Part shown: one piece after another, positions 29,217 to 40,087 of the stretch
How the letters are laid out: each line of letters starts with the position of its first letter
Numbering within the stretch: position 1 is the first letter of the stretch
NCBI RefSeq assembly: GCF_013402915.1
Contig: NC_050719.1
Location: forward strand, 806,001 to 870,000
Direction: 5' to 3'
Origin: Zygotorulaspora mrakii
Lineage: Eukaryota; Ascomycota; Saccharomycetes; Saccharomycetales; Saccharomycetaceae
DNA length: 64,000 bases
The notes under the pieces: model-generated
Database searches by the model: none
Told to the model about the DNA's origin: nothing
Seen by the model: the letters and a program-made list of their open reading frames with translations, nothing else
Made by a program: the position numbers and the translations under genes

Positions 29217-29864
29217 CTAAATGTATGAGCCAAAACCGTAACCAAAGAAGGCTCCTAGATAGGCTCCCACTACGATTGGAATAGGCCACTCTTGCCAATC
29301 TCTGTCCCAATCTAACGGTATCACTACGCAGCTTGACCAAGCCCCAACAGCTATTAAAATGAAGTACCTTTTCCATAAGCCAACCTTGAAATCACAATTA
29401 AAAACTTGATAAACTACAGGATATGCCAAATAGCAACAATGCAATGACAGTAACCAAGTCTCCTTCAATTTTTGAATGGATGGTGCTCCAAACAATATTA
29501 TGATTAGCATGGTAGGTAATGATAGAAGAAAAGCTGCGATAAGTGATAATAACACCAAAGTAACATTAATCTTTAACCTCTTATTGCCGTAGACCGCTGC
29601 TTTATTGAACTGAAAAACTAGGTAGAACACTTGTAAAGGTATCACCAAATGTAAAAGTTTCCATGTGTTGTAGCTCTCTGTAGTATAAAGATAATAAAAC
29701 AGAAGAGCAGGAAGATGTGCAGGGATGGTGGAAATTGTTTTCCTCACATACACTGGAGGAGAGTCATGATCGATATGCTTTTTTTTTGAGCTCTTCGTTG
29801 CAAAAGTATTGTCATCAGAAAACGATACCGTTTTCTTCACAGTTCTCCTCTTTTTAACAGGCAT
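29217..29864 (-). CDS. GPI11: GPI-anchor biosynthesis protein Gpi11 (PIG-F)
   Basis: Gpi11 is an ER membrane protein needed to add ethanolamine phosphate to GPI precursors, partner of Gpi7 and Gpi13. The 215-aa protein has a basic N-terminus (KKRRTVKK), then about six hydrophobic segments. The PIG-F signature lies at the end: GAWSSCVVIPLDWDRDWQ followed by WPIPIVVGAYLGAFFGY (about residues 171-207). Length matches S. cerevisiae (219). Start ATG 29862-29864. It is tandem with CFT1 on the same strand, 205 bases apart, and corresponds to YDR302W. Confidence 0.94.
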   Translation of the reverse strand: MPVKKRRTVKKTVSFSDDNTFATKSSKKKHIDHDSPPVYVRKTISTIPAHLPALLFYYLYTTESYNTWKLLHLVIPLQVFYLVFQFNKAAVYGNKRLKINVTLVLLSLIAAFLLSLPTMLIIILFGAPSIQKLKETWLLSLHCCYLAYPVVYQVFNCDFKVGLWKRYFILIAVGAWSSCVVIPLDWDRDWQEWPIPIVVGAYLGAFFGYGFGSYI

Positions 29865-30069
29865 GACTAGCTACTTCAGCTCAACCGCTGTCTCTCCAAA
29901 CTCTCAAAGAGGGTGTTACGTAGCTGGACATTAAAGGTACACTTGTAATATTTAAAAACGCGACTTACCAAAGTTCGTTCCATTAAGAAAAACTGGCTAC
30001 ATCAGCGAAAAAAAAAAGTGTCAATTAAAAAAAAAACTATGCATGTATATCATCTATTTAGGCACACGT

Positions 30070-33000
30070 TTATTCACAAAGTGACCTCAATGAGAATTCT
30101 ATATCGATAAGATCCCTCCAAATTTCTAAATAAGCTCTTCTACCCGCTCTTTGTGCAATTTGTTTTCTTCGATCTATGCAAACCATACTGAATTTTTTGA
30201 TTATATTATTATCCAACATTGGTCTCAATACATGGGTATGAATATAGTGCACATTCGATAATCGTTCCATCCTAGGATTGAGACCACCAAATTGTATATC
30301 TTTTTCATTAAACTGTTGCTGGACAACATATAGCCTTCTATATGCGTCCTCTTTCAATGGAAGAATCTTGAAAATAGATCCATCAGTCTGGGCACCCACT
30401 ACTTGAAAGGTTGATGGATTTTTTGCTGTAGCTGGAAAAGCCTCACTTTTAGGTATAAGGCACAAAGCCGTGTTAGAAGAGTGCAAATTGAAGCTAGTAC
30501 AATGAATTAACCTTTGTCCGGAGAGTGAATTGGGTTCATCTGGCGAATATTTAAACACGTGTAGAATACAGTCAGTATCTGTGACGGCGAAATATATTTC
30601 ACCTCCGTTCACCAAAAACTCTATCGAAACCGTTTCCAATTTCGTAATGCTGCGACCTAGGGGAATCATTCTATATGGTTCAGCATCAAACCCGACAAAT
30701 TGAAAACCATGCATTGCATCACCAATTATTAAGAGATTCCCGAAACTTTTTGCATCTGATACAAAAACAGGTATGTCCAAAAAGGCTACAGGAACAACAG
30801 AGTTGTCCTCCTGAACATCACGTACAAGTACTTTTTGACTTTGATTAATCAAGAATCTTCCACTTATCTCACAAACAGTACTCACGGATCCTCGTACTTC
30901 TTCATGAAAAATTTCACTTAATTTGAAGTTGGTATCAGGCTTCCCGGGTTCAGGAACAACCTCGGTGATATCATAAACAGCAAAAGAACCAGATGGTGGC
31001 AGATCTTCTGTTCCAACAATGGCAACACCTAAAACAAGATATTCTCGTTTCCGTCTGGTTTTCGAGTCTAACTGTATCAACATTGTTCTTGCATCATTTA
31101 TTATTGTATTTGCACCAAATTCCTTTTTATCAATAACATTCCATGTTTTGGGGTTTACTAAAAGTATACCGGCTTGAAACCCACTGGCATGTGGTGCATT
31201 CTCCTGATAGCCAAGTAACCTCTCGCCATCTTCGCCTAGTGCATCATAATCAATACGTTTGGCGTATGAAACAATAAATAATTCCGTTTTTTCGTGGTAG
31301 GTCACATTCGTGAGTGTTTCATAATCTTCTAATACATCACTTATACGGATTCTTTTTATAGGTAGTCTGTTTCCATAGTAAATATCGTGACAATCTAAAG
31401 TGTACACGCGGGCATTTTTGATATCATCAACACACATTACTGACTTTTTGCCCCATCTCGTCATGGAAACTAATGGTATATTAGCAAACTTAAAAATCTT
31501 AGGATTTGAATCATCTTCTTTGATAATAACATATGGAACACTTCCCGTGACAAATATGACGGAAAAGTCATTATATTCTGGAACATAGTGCATTATTCTT
31601 TCGATGGAGCTCACACCTTTAGCATATGCATTATCTGGAGCCCCTGTTATCTTAATGTCATTCGCGTTTGCATTTTTATGAAATCTACTATGTCTGGATG
31701 CAGATTTTTTGTACTGATATATTTCACCTCCAAAAGTTAGAATTGTCAAGTACTCCTCTCTATTGTTATGTCCTAATTTGTTAATCATCACTTGTTTGAT
31801 TGATGGATCAGGTATAACTTCTTCAGGCAACTGATAAGTGCTTATATAAAGCATTTCGTTTAATTGATCGACTCCATTGAACTGAAATATGCGGTCGTTA
31901 TGCTCCTTACCAAAAAAAATTATTTGGTTGTCTGCTGTTACAAACGTAAATAGCAACTGTTCCTCCTCACAATCTTGTAAATACGTCAAAAATTCGTTGC
32001 ACATATTACTTTTTAGTATTACACCAGATGTTATAACCATTTCTTTCAGCACTTCAGGTAATTCAACTTTGCTGAGTTTCTTTTTATGTTTTGAGTCTAG
32101 CTCATAAATCTTAATGTCACCTCTAGACACTGTTATTAGTATATATGCATCCATTACAGATACATGAACAACTTCGTAGTCGAACTTCATAGTCGTAAGT
32201 CTTCTAAAGTTCGAATCATAAAGGTATAGATTGCTTGATGTTACTTGAACAATTCTTTTTTCACCGAACATAGATATGTACACGGTAGTGTCATCCTTCC
32301 TGAATCTCCCTTCCTTATGTATTGCAAAATTATCGGCAATCCTATAGATATCACTTTTTTTGGTGTTTGAATCCGTGGTAACCAAGTATTTGTCAACTCC
32401 CTTAATCTTTAAAGTCCAAATTTGCGTAATGCTAATAAATTTTAATGCCAACTCAACTTCGGGTCGAACACTTTCCTGAATTTCCGTTAAATGAGATCCA
32501 CTTCCGTTTCCAGAAGTTCCCACCACAGAAAATTCATCTTTATTAGGATTGGCGAGACCTTTCACCCATTTTTCAACCGAACAAACTTTCCCTGTAGTCA
32601 ATGAGGTTATTGGTCCAATATTTCGGAGCGAAGACAATATTTCAATGTCGAAAGGTTGAACTGTTTCTACGACCACCTCTTTGTTATCCTCACTAATGGA
32701 GTTTTCATCTGCATATAAATCATCATCATCATCATCGACTGTCTCCAGAAATGGTTTGTGTTCATCCCTCGTTTCTACAGCAGATTTCACGTTATTCAGT
32801 TTCACAACTTGCGAGTCACCGGACAGAAATCCCATAAATAATACCATTGTTTGGCCATCTGATAAATCCCGTAGAGGTGAAATGCATGTACAATTTGTAT
32901 TCCACTTTAGAGTTTCGTTAACAATTGGTAGTTTGAATATGTCGAACTTTGTTAACAACCTGCCTTCTGATTCCAACTGAACATAATAAAAATTAGTTTG

Positions 33001-34038
33001 ATGATCAATCAAAAGAAGTATTTGATTTACATTGTTGTCTTTATCTGAAAGCGACCAGCTGAATCTGATGGGTTTGTTAAATAGAATTTCCGATTTAGTT
33101 TTATCAATTATTCTTCCCTTTTTAAATTCGGTATTTGAATATGAATTCAATAGTATCATTGATTGTAGGACACCTGTATTGTCAACGTACGCGAGTTCGT
33201 TAGTTCCAGCTATGATGCAGCCATTAGAAATTGGAATCAGAGTATGAAAATCCCAATTTAATTCCTCAACTTTGCCGATTACTGTGCCATCAACATTCGT
33301 GTTTAGCTCGTTGAGCACCATCTCCAATGTTAGAATAATGTAACTCACAGGGTGTGGAACCAGCTTACTATTACCTGCCCAACCCAACTTTGGTTCATAC
33401 AATACCGCCACGGCTGGATTGGTGAACCCTGCCAAAAATTGAATATCTATGACGTTCTGAATCTCTTTATGCAGTTCTTTGGCCAAAAATATTGAGCTGG
33501 CTTCTGTAATTCGGTCTTTATTGGTTTTTGCTTTCTTTGGTTTGCGAATTTCGTCGTAATCATCATCATCCTCATCCTCATCCTCATCCGCATTACTTGT
33601 CCTAAAGGGAAGTATAGCAATGGCGTCATTGTTGAAAAGCATAATACAATTTTTACCTGGATCAATTCTTAGCTGAGACTCCTTGGCCATTTCAAACAAA
33701 GAAATATCCTTGAACTTATCCTCATAGAAATGTAAACTCAAAGTTTCGATGCTGCCCAATGCATCATCATATCGTACAATCGATAGCTTTGCTGTTGTAG
33801 TGCCCAATAGTAGGCAGTCCAAATTGGAGTTCGGCAGCGGAACGAGTCCTATGTCGGTGATCTTGCCATGAAACCGGAATTCCTTTGTGAGAAACAGTTT
33901 TCCCTCATCAGTGTACCTATAAATGCATAATATATTGGTTCTCACTGCCAACAGTTCTTCATATTCTCTCGTGGTAAAATGACCTGTTACAGATTGTGAG
34001 ACAACCGTAGCATCAAGAACATCATCATAAATGTTCAT
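30070..34038 (-). CDS. CFT1: cleavage and polyadenylation factor subunit Cft1 (CPSF160)
   Basis: Cft1 is the large scaffold of the pre-mRNA cleavage and polyadenylation factor, binding RNA near the poly(A) signal. The 1322-aa protein begins MNIYDDVLDATVVSQSV and consists mainly of WD-like beta-propeller repeats, with the CPSF-A domain at the C-terminus (about residues 940-1290; e.g. LGVAIVGTEDLPPSGSF). Two acidic loops interrupt the propellers: DEDEDEDDDDYDE (about 150) and EDDDDDDLYADE-like (about 435). These are coded by trinucleotide-repetitive DNA such as that near 33565-33590. The ATG is at 34036-34038. Counterpart of YDR301W (1357 aa). Confidence 0.96.
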   Translation of the reverse strand: MNIYDDVLDATVVSQSVTGHFTTREYEELLAVRTNILCIYRYTDEGKLFLTKEFRFHGKITDIGLVPLPNSNLDCLLLGTTTAKLSIVRYDDALGSIETLSLHFYEDKFKDISLFEMAKESQLRIDPGKNCIMLFNNDAIAILPFRTSNADEDEDEDDDDYDEIRKPKKAKTNKDRITEASSIFLAKELHKEIQNVIDIQFLAGFTNPAVAVLYEPKLGWAGNSKLVPHPVSYIILTLEMVLNELNTNVDGTVIGKVEELNWDFHTLIPISNGCIIAGTNELAYVDNTGVLQSMILLNSYSNTEFKKGRIIDKTKSEILFNKPIRFSWSLSDKDNNVNQILLLIDHQTNFYYVQLESEGRLLTKFDIFKLPIVNETLKWNTNCTCISPLRDLSDGQTMVLFMGFLSGDSQVVKLNNVKSAVETRDEHKPFLETVDDDDDDLYADENSISEDNKEVVVETVQPFDIEILSSLRNIGPITSLTTGKVCSVEKWVKGLANPNKDEFSVVGTSGNGSGSHLTEIQESVRPEVELALKFISITQIWTLKIKGVDKYLVTTDSNTKKSDIYRIADNFAIHKEGRFRKDDTTVYISMFGEKRIVQVTSSNLYLYDSNFRRLTTMKFDYEVVHVSVMDAYILITVSRGDIKIYELDSKHKKKLSKVELPEVLKEMVITSGVILKSNMCNEFLTYLQDCEEEQLLFTFVTADNQIIFFGKEHNDRIFQFNGVDQLNEMLYISTYQLPEEVIPDPSIKQVMINKLGHNNREEYLTILTFGGEIYQYKKSASRHSRFHKNANANDIKITGAPDNAYAKGVSSIERIMHYVPEYNDFSVIFVTGSVPYVIIKEDDSNPKIFKFANIPLVSMTRWGKKSVMCVDDIKNARVYTLDCHDIYYGNRLPIKRIRISDVLEDYETLTNVTYHEKTELFIVSYAKRIDYDALGEDGERLLGYQENAPHASGFQAGILLVNPKTWNVIDKKEFGANTIINDARTMLIQLDSKTRRKREYLVLGVAIVGTEDLPPSGSFAVYDITEVVPEPGKPDTNFKLSEIFHEEVRGSVSTVCEISGRFLINQSQKVLVRDVQEDNSVVPVAFLDIPVFVSDAKSFGNLLIIGDAMHGFQFVGFDAEPYRMIPLGRSITKLETVSIEFLVNGGEIYFAVTDTDCILHVFKYSPDEPNSLSGQRLIHCTSFNLHSSNTALCLIPKSEAFPATAKNPSTFQVVGAQTDGSIFKILPLKEDAYRRLYVVQQQFNEKDIQFGGLNPRMERLSNVHYIHTHVLRPMLDNNIIKKFSMVCIDRRKQIAQRAGRRAYLEIWRDLIDIEFSLRSLCE

Positions 34039-34523
34039 CACTTAAAAGCCTAGACAGCAATCGGTTGACACACTGATCGATACGAAACGAGTTAAAAAAG
34101 CTGACAACAAATGGATGAATCCGCCTTCAGTGTTCCTGATTTTACGCTGTATTTCATGTAGTTATGTGATTTTCAAAATAAAGAGAGTCACTGAAAACGA
34201 TTAGTTAAAAATATGGCTTTCAAGCTTGATGTGCAAGACTGGTTAAAGAGAAGAGCTTGGTGAGCGTTGCACTTGACATCATAAGCATAAAGTTATGAAA
34301 TTGCTTTATGATATCAGTCAATTTCATTACTTGGATGGCCTCTGCTCGCTATAATGAGGATATTGTCTTCAAAGCATCCCTACACCACACTACACATTTA
34401 TTATTTTACCTATCTGTAATATGATGATCTTACGCAGTAGAAATGGAAAACTTACTCATTCAATTTAAGATATGATGAGCTTTCGAACAGGCGTGGTAGA
34501 GGTCATTGAGGTCATACATCCGT
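34039..34523. promoter_or_regulatory. divergent promoter region, CFT1/PRO1
   Basis: This 485-base region separates divergent starts. It is AT-rich with no site I can name with confidence. Confidence 0.4.
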
Positions 34524-35792
34524 ATGATGAGTAATTCTTATACTATCGTTATCAAGCTGGGATCTTCCTCCTTGGTGGATGAGACAACGAAGGAACCAAA
34601 ACTGTCAATCATGTCACTCATAGTGGAAACGGTGGTCCGATTGAAAAGGTTAGGGCACAGAGTTATAATAGTATCCAGTGGTGGTATTGCAGTAGGCTTG
34701 AAGATTCTAAACCTTGAAAAGAGACCAAAGCGCCTTTCTGAAGTTCAAGCAATCGCAGCTGTTGGCCAAGGAAGATTAATTGGCAGATGGGATCGTCTCT
34801 TTGCTGAGTTTGATCAGAGAATCGCTCAAATTCTGATTACCAGGAATGATATAGCAGATTGGTCACAGTACAAAAATGCACAAAACACAATTGATGAGCT
34901 TTTAAAGATGGGTGTGGTTCCGATTGTGAATGAGAACGATACGTTATCCGTGAGTGAAATCAAATTTGGTGATAACGACACGCTATCTGCAATCACAGCA
35001 GCTTTAATTGGGGCAGATTATCTGTTTTTGTTGACGGACGTTGACTGTTTGTATACAGATAACCCTAGAACGAATCCTGATGCTAAGAAAATTTTGATTG
35101 TCCCTGAGTTAGCAAGAGGCTTGCCTGGAGTGAATACTTCAAGTGGGTCAGGATCAGATGTGGGAACAGGCGGTATGCAAACAAAAATCATAGCAGCTGA
35201 TCTGGCTACGAATGCAGGTGTTCATACAATTGTAATGAAAAGCGATGCGCCAGCTAACATATTGAAAGTTGTGAATTATATTCAGAGTTTGGATTTGGAT
35301 AAAGAATCTCCACCAGACTATACTGAAGATTTGCAGGAGTTGCAGGGACATGAACTAAAGAGACTGGAAGAGCTGAATGTTCCTTTGCATACCAAATTCA
35401 TTGCTAACGATCATCAGAAGCATTTGAAGAACAAAGAGTTCTGGTTGTTACATGGTTTGGTAAGCGGCGGAGCCATTATTATTGATAAAGGTGCTTATGC
35501 TGCTATTACGCGTAAGAATAAGGCGGGTCTCTTACCTGCTGGTGTAATAGACGTTGAAGGGCACTTCCATGAGATGGAATGTGTTGATATAAAGCTGGGA
35601 AAGAGATCGCAGGACGGCACATTGGATCCAACTGTACCTTTAAAAACAGTTGGAAGAGCAAGACCTAACTATACTAGCACAGATTTGTCAAAAATCAAAG
35701 GTTTCCAGAGTGAAAAGATCGAAGACATATTGGGATATTCAGATAGTGAATACGTTGCGCACAGACAAAATCTAGCCTTCCCACCTCATTGA
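34524..35792 (+). CDS. PRO1: gamma-glutamyl kinase
   Basis: Pro1 catalyses the first step of proline synthesis, ATP-dependent phosphorylation of glutamate. The 422-aa protein has the amino-acid kinase domain ([12 protein letters not shown] near residue 10; [48 protein letters not shown]) and a C-terminal PUA domain (about residues 285-375). Two adjacent ATGs (34524, 34527) are possible starts. S. cerevisiae keeps two copies, PRO1 (YDR300C) and the uncharacterised YHR033W; this is the single ancestral gene. PUT2, which degrades proline, lies about 13 kb away. It is convergent with PIH1, 67 bases between stops. Confidence 0.97.
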   Translation: MMSNSYTIVIKLGSSSLVDETTKEPKLSIMSLIVETVVRLKRLGHRVIIVSSGGIAVGLKILNLEKRPKRLSEVQAIAAVGQGRLIGRWDRLFAEFDQRIAQILITRNDIADWSQYKNAQNTIDELLKMGVVPIVNENDTLSVSEIKFGDNDTLSAITAALIGADYLFLLTDVDCLYTDNPRTNPDAKKILIVPELARGLPGVNTSSGSGSDVGTGGMQTKIIAADLATNAGVHTIVMKSDAPANILKVVNYIQSLDLDKESPPDYTEDLQELQGHELKRLEELNVPLHTKFIANDHQKHLKNKEFWLLHGLVSGGAIIIDKGAYAAITRKNKAGLLPAGVIDVEGHFHEMECVDIKLGKRSQDGTLDPTVPLKTVGRARPNYTSTDLSKIKGFQSEKIEDILGYSDSEYVAHRQNLAFPPH

Positions 35793-35859
35793 ATATATAA
35801 CGGATTATAGACGATATACATAAGTGAAACGACTGTACTTAAGCACGAGCTCGAAAGAA

Positions 35860-36897
35860 TCATATGAAGATTATAAGTTTCTTCTCACCGATAATAAAGA
35901 AACATCTCATTGATGCAGCATCTGCTTTAGAAAAAATGCTGGGCAAAGGTATCTCTAACTTTTTCTCTTTGTAAAAGTCCAAGTTTGTGTTCTTTATAAA
36001 GAGAGAATTATCCTCTTGTTGATATCGCACAAGTAAGCTAGACGCTGATTCAATCTCGGAGAGAACTTCTATCCGCAGTTTGTAGTCTTTTCTGTTATTC
36101 GTCTTCCTTATGTTTACTTCGAAATGGATTTCAGGTGTCTCCTGTGAGATTATTGACTTCTTATTCTTAATTTCATTGAGTGTCAAGTCATCAATTTCCT
36201 GAATCAGGGGCTTTTCTGATGTGTAATTGCTAGTATTAGGAAAAAGTGATGGTAAGCTTTTGCCATCTGAGTCATCAAGTGAATTGTTCGTCTCCTCAGT
36301 AAATAGATCTCTCTTCAATTTCAGTATACTTGCCGGATCGTTTTTTTCGTCTTCTGCAAAGCTGATAAGATCCATTCGGTAATCTTTCTTCAGCACATCT
36401 GATAAAATCTCCAAGGGTGGAATTATTTCGCCCTTCTTCTTCATCTTTGGAAAGCTTAGAGCATCTCGAGATATTTCCACGGTATCTGAGATCTCGCAAG
36501 ACTCTAAACACCACTCTACTAATATGTCTCGTAATTGAATATTCACACTTATCCAGTTCATACATATTGTGTTGATACAACAATCCCATACATAGCATGG
36601 TGAGCCTTTTTTATCCTTGTCATCTCTTATCGCTGATGTTACTATTGGTATTTCCCATTGGTTCTCCATTATCAAAGGGTACACAACATTAGGATCAAAA
36701 TCAATGTCCGGTTTTGGCACGCTAGCCTCATGGCATACGTTTATGAATATCTTGACATTTGGTTCTAAATGAGTCAAATTGCTCTGTCTATTTTGAGTTG
36801 AAACTAATTTCGATTTAATTACAAATCCTGGTGATGGCAGAATCGTGATTATAGAATCCGCACCGGTATTGTCGGTTGGTCGGAGCAGGAAATCCAT
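35860..36897 (-). CDS. PIH1: R2TP chaperone subunit Pih1
   Basis: Pih1 is the PIH-domain subunit of the R2TP complex (Rvb1, Rvb2, Tah1, Pih1), which with Hsp90 assembles box C/D snoRNPs, PIKKs and RNA polymerases. The 345-aa protein (S. cerevisiae 344) has an N-terminal PIH domain (about residues 20-175; KIFINVCHE, YPLIMENQWEIPI, VWDCCINT). An acidic linker and a C-terminal CS-like beta domain follow. I start at ATG 36895-36897 (MDFLLRP); the open frame extends 12 codons upstream from TTG. BCD1, another snoRNP assembly factor, also lies in this window. Counterpart of YHR034C. Confidence 0.92.
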   Translation of the reverse strand: MDFLLRPTDNTGADSIITILPSPGFVIKSKLVSTQNRQSNLTHLEPNVKIFINVCHEASVPKPDIDFDPNVVYPLIMENQWEIPIVTSAIRDDKDKKGSPCYVWDCCINTICMNWISVNIQLRDILVEWCLESCEISDTVEISRDALSFPKMKKKGEIIPPLEILSDVLKKDYRMDLISFAEDEKNDPASILKLKRDLFTEETNNSLDDSDGKSLPSLFPNTSNYTSEKPLIQEIDDLTLNEIKNKKSIISQETPEIHFEVNIRKTNNRKDYKLRIEVLSEIESASSLLVRYQQEDNSLFIKNTNLDFYKEKKLEIPLPSIFSKADAASMRCFFIIGEKKLIIFI

Positions 36898-37119
36898 CGA
36901 TGTCGATAAGCTTTGCTGGCAGTCCGAATACAATTATGCCTGCAATTTATTGTGAAATATGTCTTGATGAAAGCGATTGATTCCTTTTATACAAGCACTG
37001 CATAGAAAAATAAAACTCAATGTAATCAAACTTTTTTCAAAAAGTAAAAGCTAGTGCAGATAAATATAAGTTTGAGTGTCTGGAAAAATTTATTTTCTAT
37101 ATAGGATATTTGTATGTAA

Positions 37120-38715
37120 TCAACCAAATATTTGAATGTCATCGTTCTTGAATGCGGAAGATTCTTGAGCATCTTCATTTTCGTTACCGGAATGATCTTC
37201 AACTTCGTCAAAACTAACCTTTTGGCCCAGCAAACCAGCAAAAAACTCATCAATCTGCTCATCCGACCATTTATAACCGAGGTCTCTTGGAGCTTCAAAG
37301 TTTGCGATGGCTTCTTGAATAGAGTAATTTAGTTTTCTTCCTTTGGAAGCCTTAGTATCGATATTTTTCTTTAGCTTATTATTTGAGCGAGAGGTTATCG
37401 CAATTGTAGCACTACTACCTTGAGAATTCTTTGCATTTAATATTTTTTTATCAACAAGATCATTCAGTAATACACGGTAGAAGTCTTCATCGTCAAAGAT
37501 ATATGGATTTTCGCTTGTATCTATACTGGTATCATCCTTTCTTCTTGGATCATAGTTTTTAGGAATATCAATGTCCTCACCTGGATCATTTTTTGAGTCC
37601 TCTTTGTCCTCTGGGGGTTCCAATAAACTTAATCTACCGCATTTTAAATCTTCTTGAAATCTCAATGGTCTGGTGTTTCTCCTGCTCAAACATGTCCGCT
37701 TTATCAGTCTATCCATATCTGATAATTGATTCTCGACCTGCACATCTGAAGGCTGATTGATTGCTTTGAATTTAGACGAGTTCAATGCAGATTTACCGGA
37801 TGCAGCATTAACTTTTGTTGACCATTTATTAAGAACCGCAGATCTGTATTCCATCAATTCATCATCAAGACCTGCTGTGTCTTTGGTCAATTGACTGATT
37901 GACCTTTTCTTCTGCGATTTCCCGTGCTTTTCTTCACTACTTGGAGAGATATTGTCATTGATCTGAAATTCTTTCCTAAAATCCACCATTTGGCCGAGCA
38001 ATTTTTCCAGAAGTTTGCTGGTCTTCTTCAAAAGTTTTTCAGTTTCAGGAGATTGAGACTCGTAGTAAGACCATGAATTCTCGCTTAGAGGTAAATTGTT
38101 AGCTGCTGCTATACCTTTTTGCAGTTTCATTCTAACGTCTAAAATGCTATCGAATAACTGAGACTGTTCAATGATGCAAAGACCCTTGGCTGCATCTCGT
38201 TGGGTTGTCTCTGATAGCTTTTTGACCGCTTTCCTCGTTTCCTGCTCAACCATTTCAGCTAAACGGTCTCTTTTCACTTCAGATTCCTCTTCGACTTCTT
38301 CATCTTGCTCCGCTTCCACTTCTTCCCCACTGCTACTTTCGCGATCGCTATCCGCCTCATCCTCGGAGTCTGTGCGCCACGAGACAGCATCACTCTCTTG
38401 TGCCGATTCCTCCTCGGTTGGGATACCCTCTTCAAGTCCGTCATCAAACAACTCATGTCTTGATCCCTTTGCTCCATGATACTTACCTCCATCCAGCTCC
38501 ATACCGTCATCCCTAAGTTTGGAATTTCCTACTGAGACGTAATGGTCTTTTTGATTCTTACTGCCTGCATCGTCTGCTGATCCATCACTCTCATCACCGC
38601 TAGACCTGTCGTCTCTATGTTCAAAGACTCCTACGTCATTGTCCTCAATGTCGTAATCAGCATTTACAGGCCTATTTGAAATCTCTATAATCTGATCTGC
38701 TAAGAGATTACCCAT
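37120..38715 (-). CDS. BFR2: small-subunit processome protein Bfr2 (AATF/Che-1 family)
   Basis: Bfr2 is an essential nucleolar factor of 18S rRNA processing, working with Enp2 and Lcp5. The 531-aa protein (S. cerevisiae 534) starts MGNLLADQIIEISNRP. The N-terminal 170 residues are strongly acidic. The AATF domain then contains ESQLFDSILDVRMKLQKGI, followed by TRPLRFQEDLKCGRLS. The C-terminal TRAUB domain includes DPRRKDDTSIDTSENPYIFDDEDFY and KGRKLNYSIQEAIANFEAP. ATG at 38713-38715. Its promoter has repeated PAC-like GATGAG units and an RRPE-like element. Counterpart of YDR299W. Confidence 0.95.
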   Translation of the reverse strand: MGNLLADQIIEISNRPVNADYDIEDNDVGVFEHRDDRSSGDESDGSADDAGSKNQKDHYVSVGNSKLRDDGMELDGGKYHGAKGSRHELFDDGLEEGIPTEEESAQESDAVSWRTDSEDEADSDRESSSGEEVEAEQDEEVEEESEVKRDRLAEMVEQETRKAVKKLSETTQRDAAKGLCIIEQSQLFDSILDVRMKLQKGIAAANNLPLSENSWSYYESQSPETEKLLKKTSKLLEKLLGQMVDFRKEFQINDNISPSSEEKHGKSQKKRSISQLTKDTAGLDDELMEYRSAVLNKWSTKVNAASGKSALNSSKFKAINQPSDVQVENQLSDMDRLIKRTCLSRRNTRPLRFQEDLKCGRLSLLEPPEDKEDSKNDPGEDIDIPKNYDPRRKDDTSIDTSENPYIFDDEDFYRVLLNDLVDKKILNAKNSQGSSATIAITSRSNNKLKKNIDTKASKGRKLNYSIQEAIANFEAPRDLGYKWSDEQIDEFFAGLLGQKVSFDEVEDHSGNENEDAQESSAFKNDDIQIFG

Positions 38716-39274
38716 TCTTGTAAGTAAAATTGATATGCTAGTGCTACAGTTGCTCGCCCTCACGCCTTGCTTAAGCTACTGTTCAACTCATCTCATCTCA
38801 TCTCTTTTAGTTTTAAAATTTTTTCAAAAAACATGTCAAAAATAAATGAAAGTTGAGATTTTCCTCTTTTGATTCACAACTCCTAAACAGGATACATACT
38901 AAAATTCCCGTATGAGGAAATTTGTTCAAATGAGGAGTAATGATCCCATTGAAGCATCAATAGTCATAATAAGAGCTTATATTGCAATAATTGATACAGG
39001 TCGCCTCATTGCTGATTGATGTGTCGCTGCAATTCTTGAAGTAGCGTTTTTATCCCTATTAGCCAATGAGATATCAGAACTGGATGTGCGTTTATAGTGA
39101 CAATTATGGAAACGTTCAATCTTGGAAAAAATAGAGCTGACAGGTGCGAAACCTCCTTTGAGGATAATAATGAAGTATCGTTAGACATTTTAGACATTAT
39201 TGGGCCAGTAAGGGAACCTTCAACAAGTTTCTTTAATTTGGAGGTGTTAGAAGCTACCACATACCGGTGATACA
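38716..39274. promoter_or_regulatory. divergent promoter region, BFR2/ATP5
   Basis: This 559-base region includes the BFR2-side PAC/RRPE cluster annotated below. Toward ATP5 there are CCAAT at 39063-39067 and ATTGG at about 39199, possible HAP-complex sites for a respiratory gene. Confidence 0.5.
38787..38804 (-). promoter_or_regulatory. tandem PAC-like elements of BFR2
   Basis: Three overlapping GATGAGAT units on the minus strand match the core of PAC (GCGATGAG), the site of Dot6/Tod6 repression in ribosome-biogenesis genes. They lie 72-89 bases upstream of the BFR2 ATG, the usual distance. An RRPE-like A/T element (38815-38825) sits just upstream of them. Confidence 0.6.
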
Positions 39275-39898
39275 ATGATTTTTGGAAGAGTTTTCTCACG
39301 TTCTTTGGCTGCTAGTGCCAAGGCTGGCATCAAGCCACCTGTTCAGTTGTTTGGTTTAGATGGAACCTATGCAACAGCACTTTTCACTGCAGCTTCAAAA
39401 TCTTCCTCGGTAGAATCAGCTGCTAAGTCTTTAGCTACTTTAACTCAAACTGTTGAAAAGGATCCAAAGTTGAAAGAAATTTTGTTAAATCCAGCATTAT
39501 CTGCACAGGACAGAAATTTGGTTGTCAAGACTCTCTCACAGCAAGCACGCATAGACAGCACTGTTGCCAATCTATTAAGTGTTTTGGCAGAAAATAACAG
39601 GCTGGATCTCTTCACAAAGGTTGGTACACAGTTTGCGACTTTGACTGATGCTTACAATGGATTAGTTAAGGCAACCGTCATCACGGCTCAACCGTTGGAT
39701 GTCAAGTCTTTAAAGAGAATTGAAAAGGCTGTAGGCCAATCCAGCTTGGTTGGTCAAAGCAAAACTTTGAAGTTGGAGAACTCCGTTAGACCAGAAATCC
39801 AAGGTGGTCTAATTGTTGAAATTGCAGACAAGACAGTAGATCTAAGCATTTCTTCGAAGATTCAAAAATTGAATAAGGTATTGGAAGAATCTATTTAG
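39275..39898 (+). CDS. ATP5: mitochondrial ATP synthase OSCP subunit
   Basis: Atp5 is the oligomycin-sensitivity-conferring protein linking F1 to the peripheral stalk of ATP synthase. The 207-aa protein has a presequence (residues 1 to about 17, [14 protein letters not shown]) and a complete OSCP/delta domain: [19 protein letters not shown] at the start and [21 protein letters not shown] near the end. Length is close to S. cerevisiae (212). Codon usage looks optimised. ATG 39275. Counterpart of YDR298C; convergent with SUR2. Confidence 0.97.
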   Translation: MIFGRVFSRSLAASAKAGIKPPVQLFGLDGTYATALFTAASKSSSVESAAKSLATLTQTVEKDPKLKEILLNPALSAQDRNLVVKTLSQQARIDSTVANLLSVLAENNRLDLFTKVGTQFATLTDAYNGLVKATVITAQPLDVKSLKRIEKAVGQSSLVGQSKTLKLENSVRPEIQGGLIVEIADKTVDLSISSKIQKLNKVLEESI

Positions 39899-40087
39899 GA
39901 GGTGAAAATCTCCCTTTTTTCAATCTTCATTTCAATTTTTTATTTTATATTCAAAAAGATCGCAACCCCATATAAAACAACATAAATAACGACATGTAGA
40001 ACATAACAACATCAAACAGCAAATAACTAAACTACTTATTGCTTCTGTAACAGACTAAAGGACAGAATGCCCGCTTGCGTACAGCAT

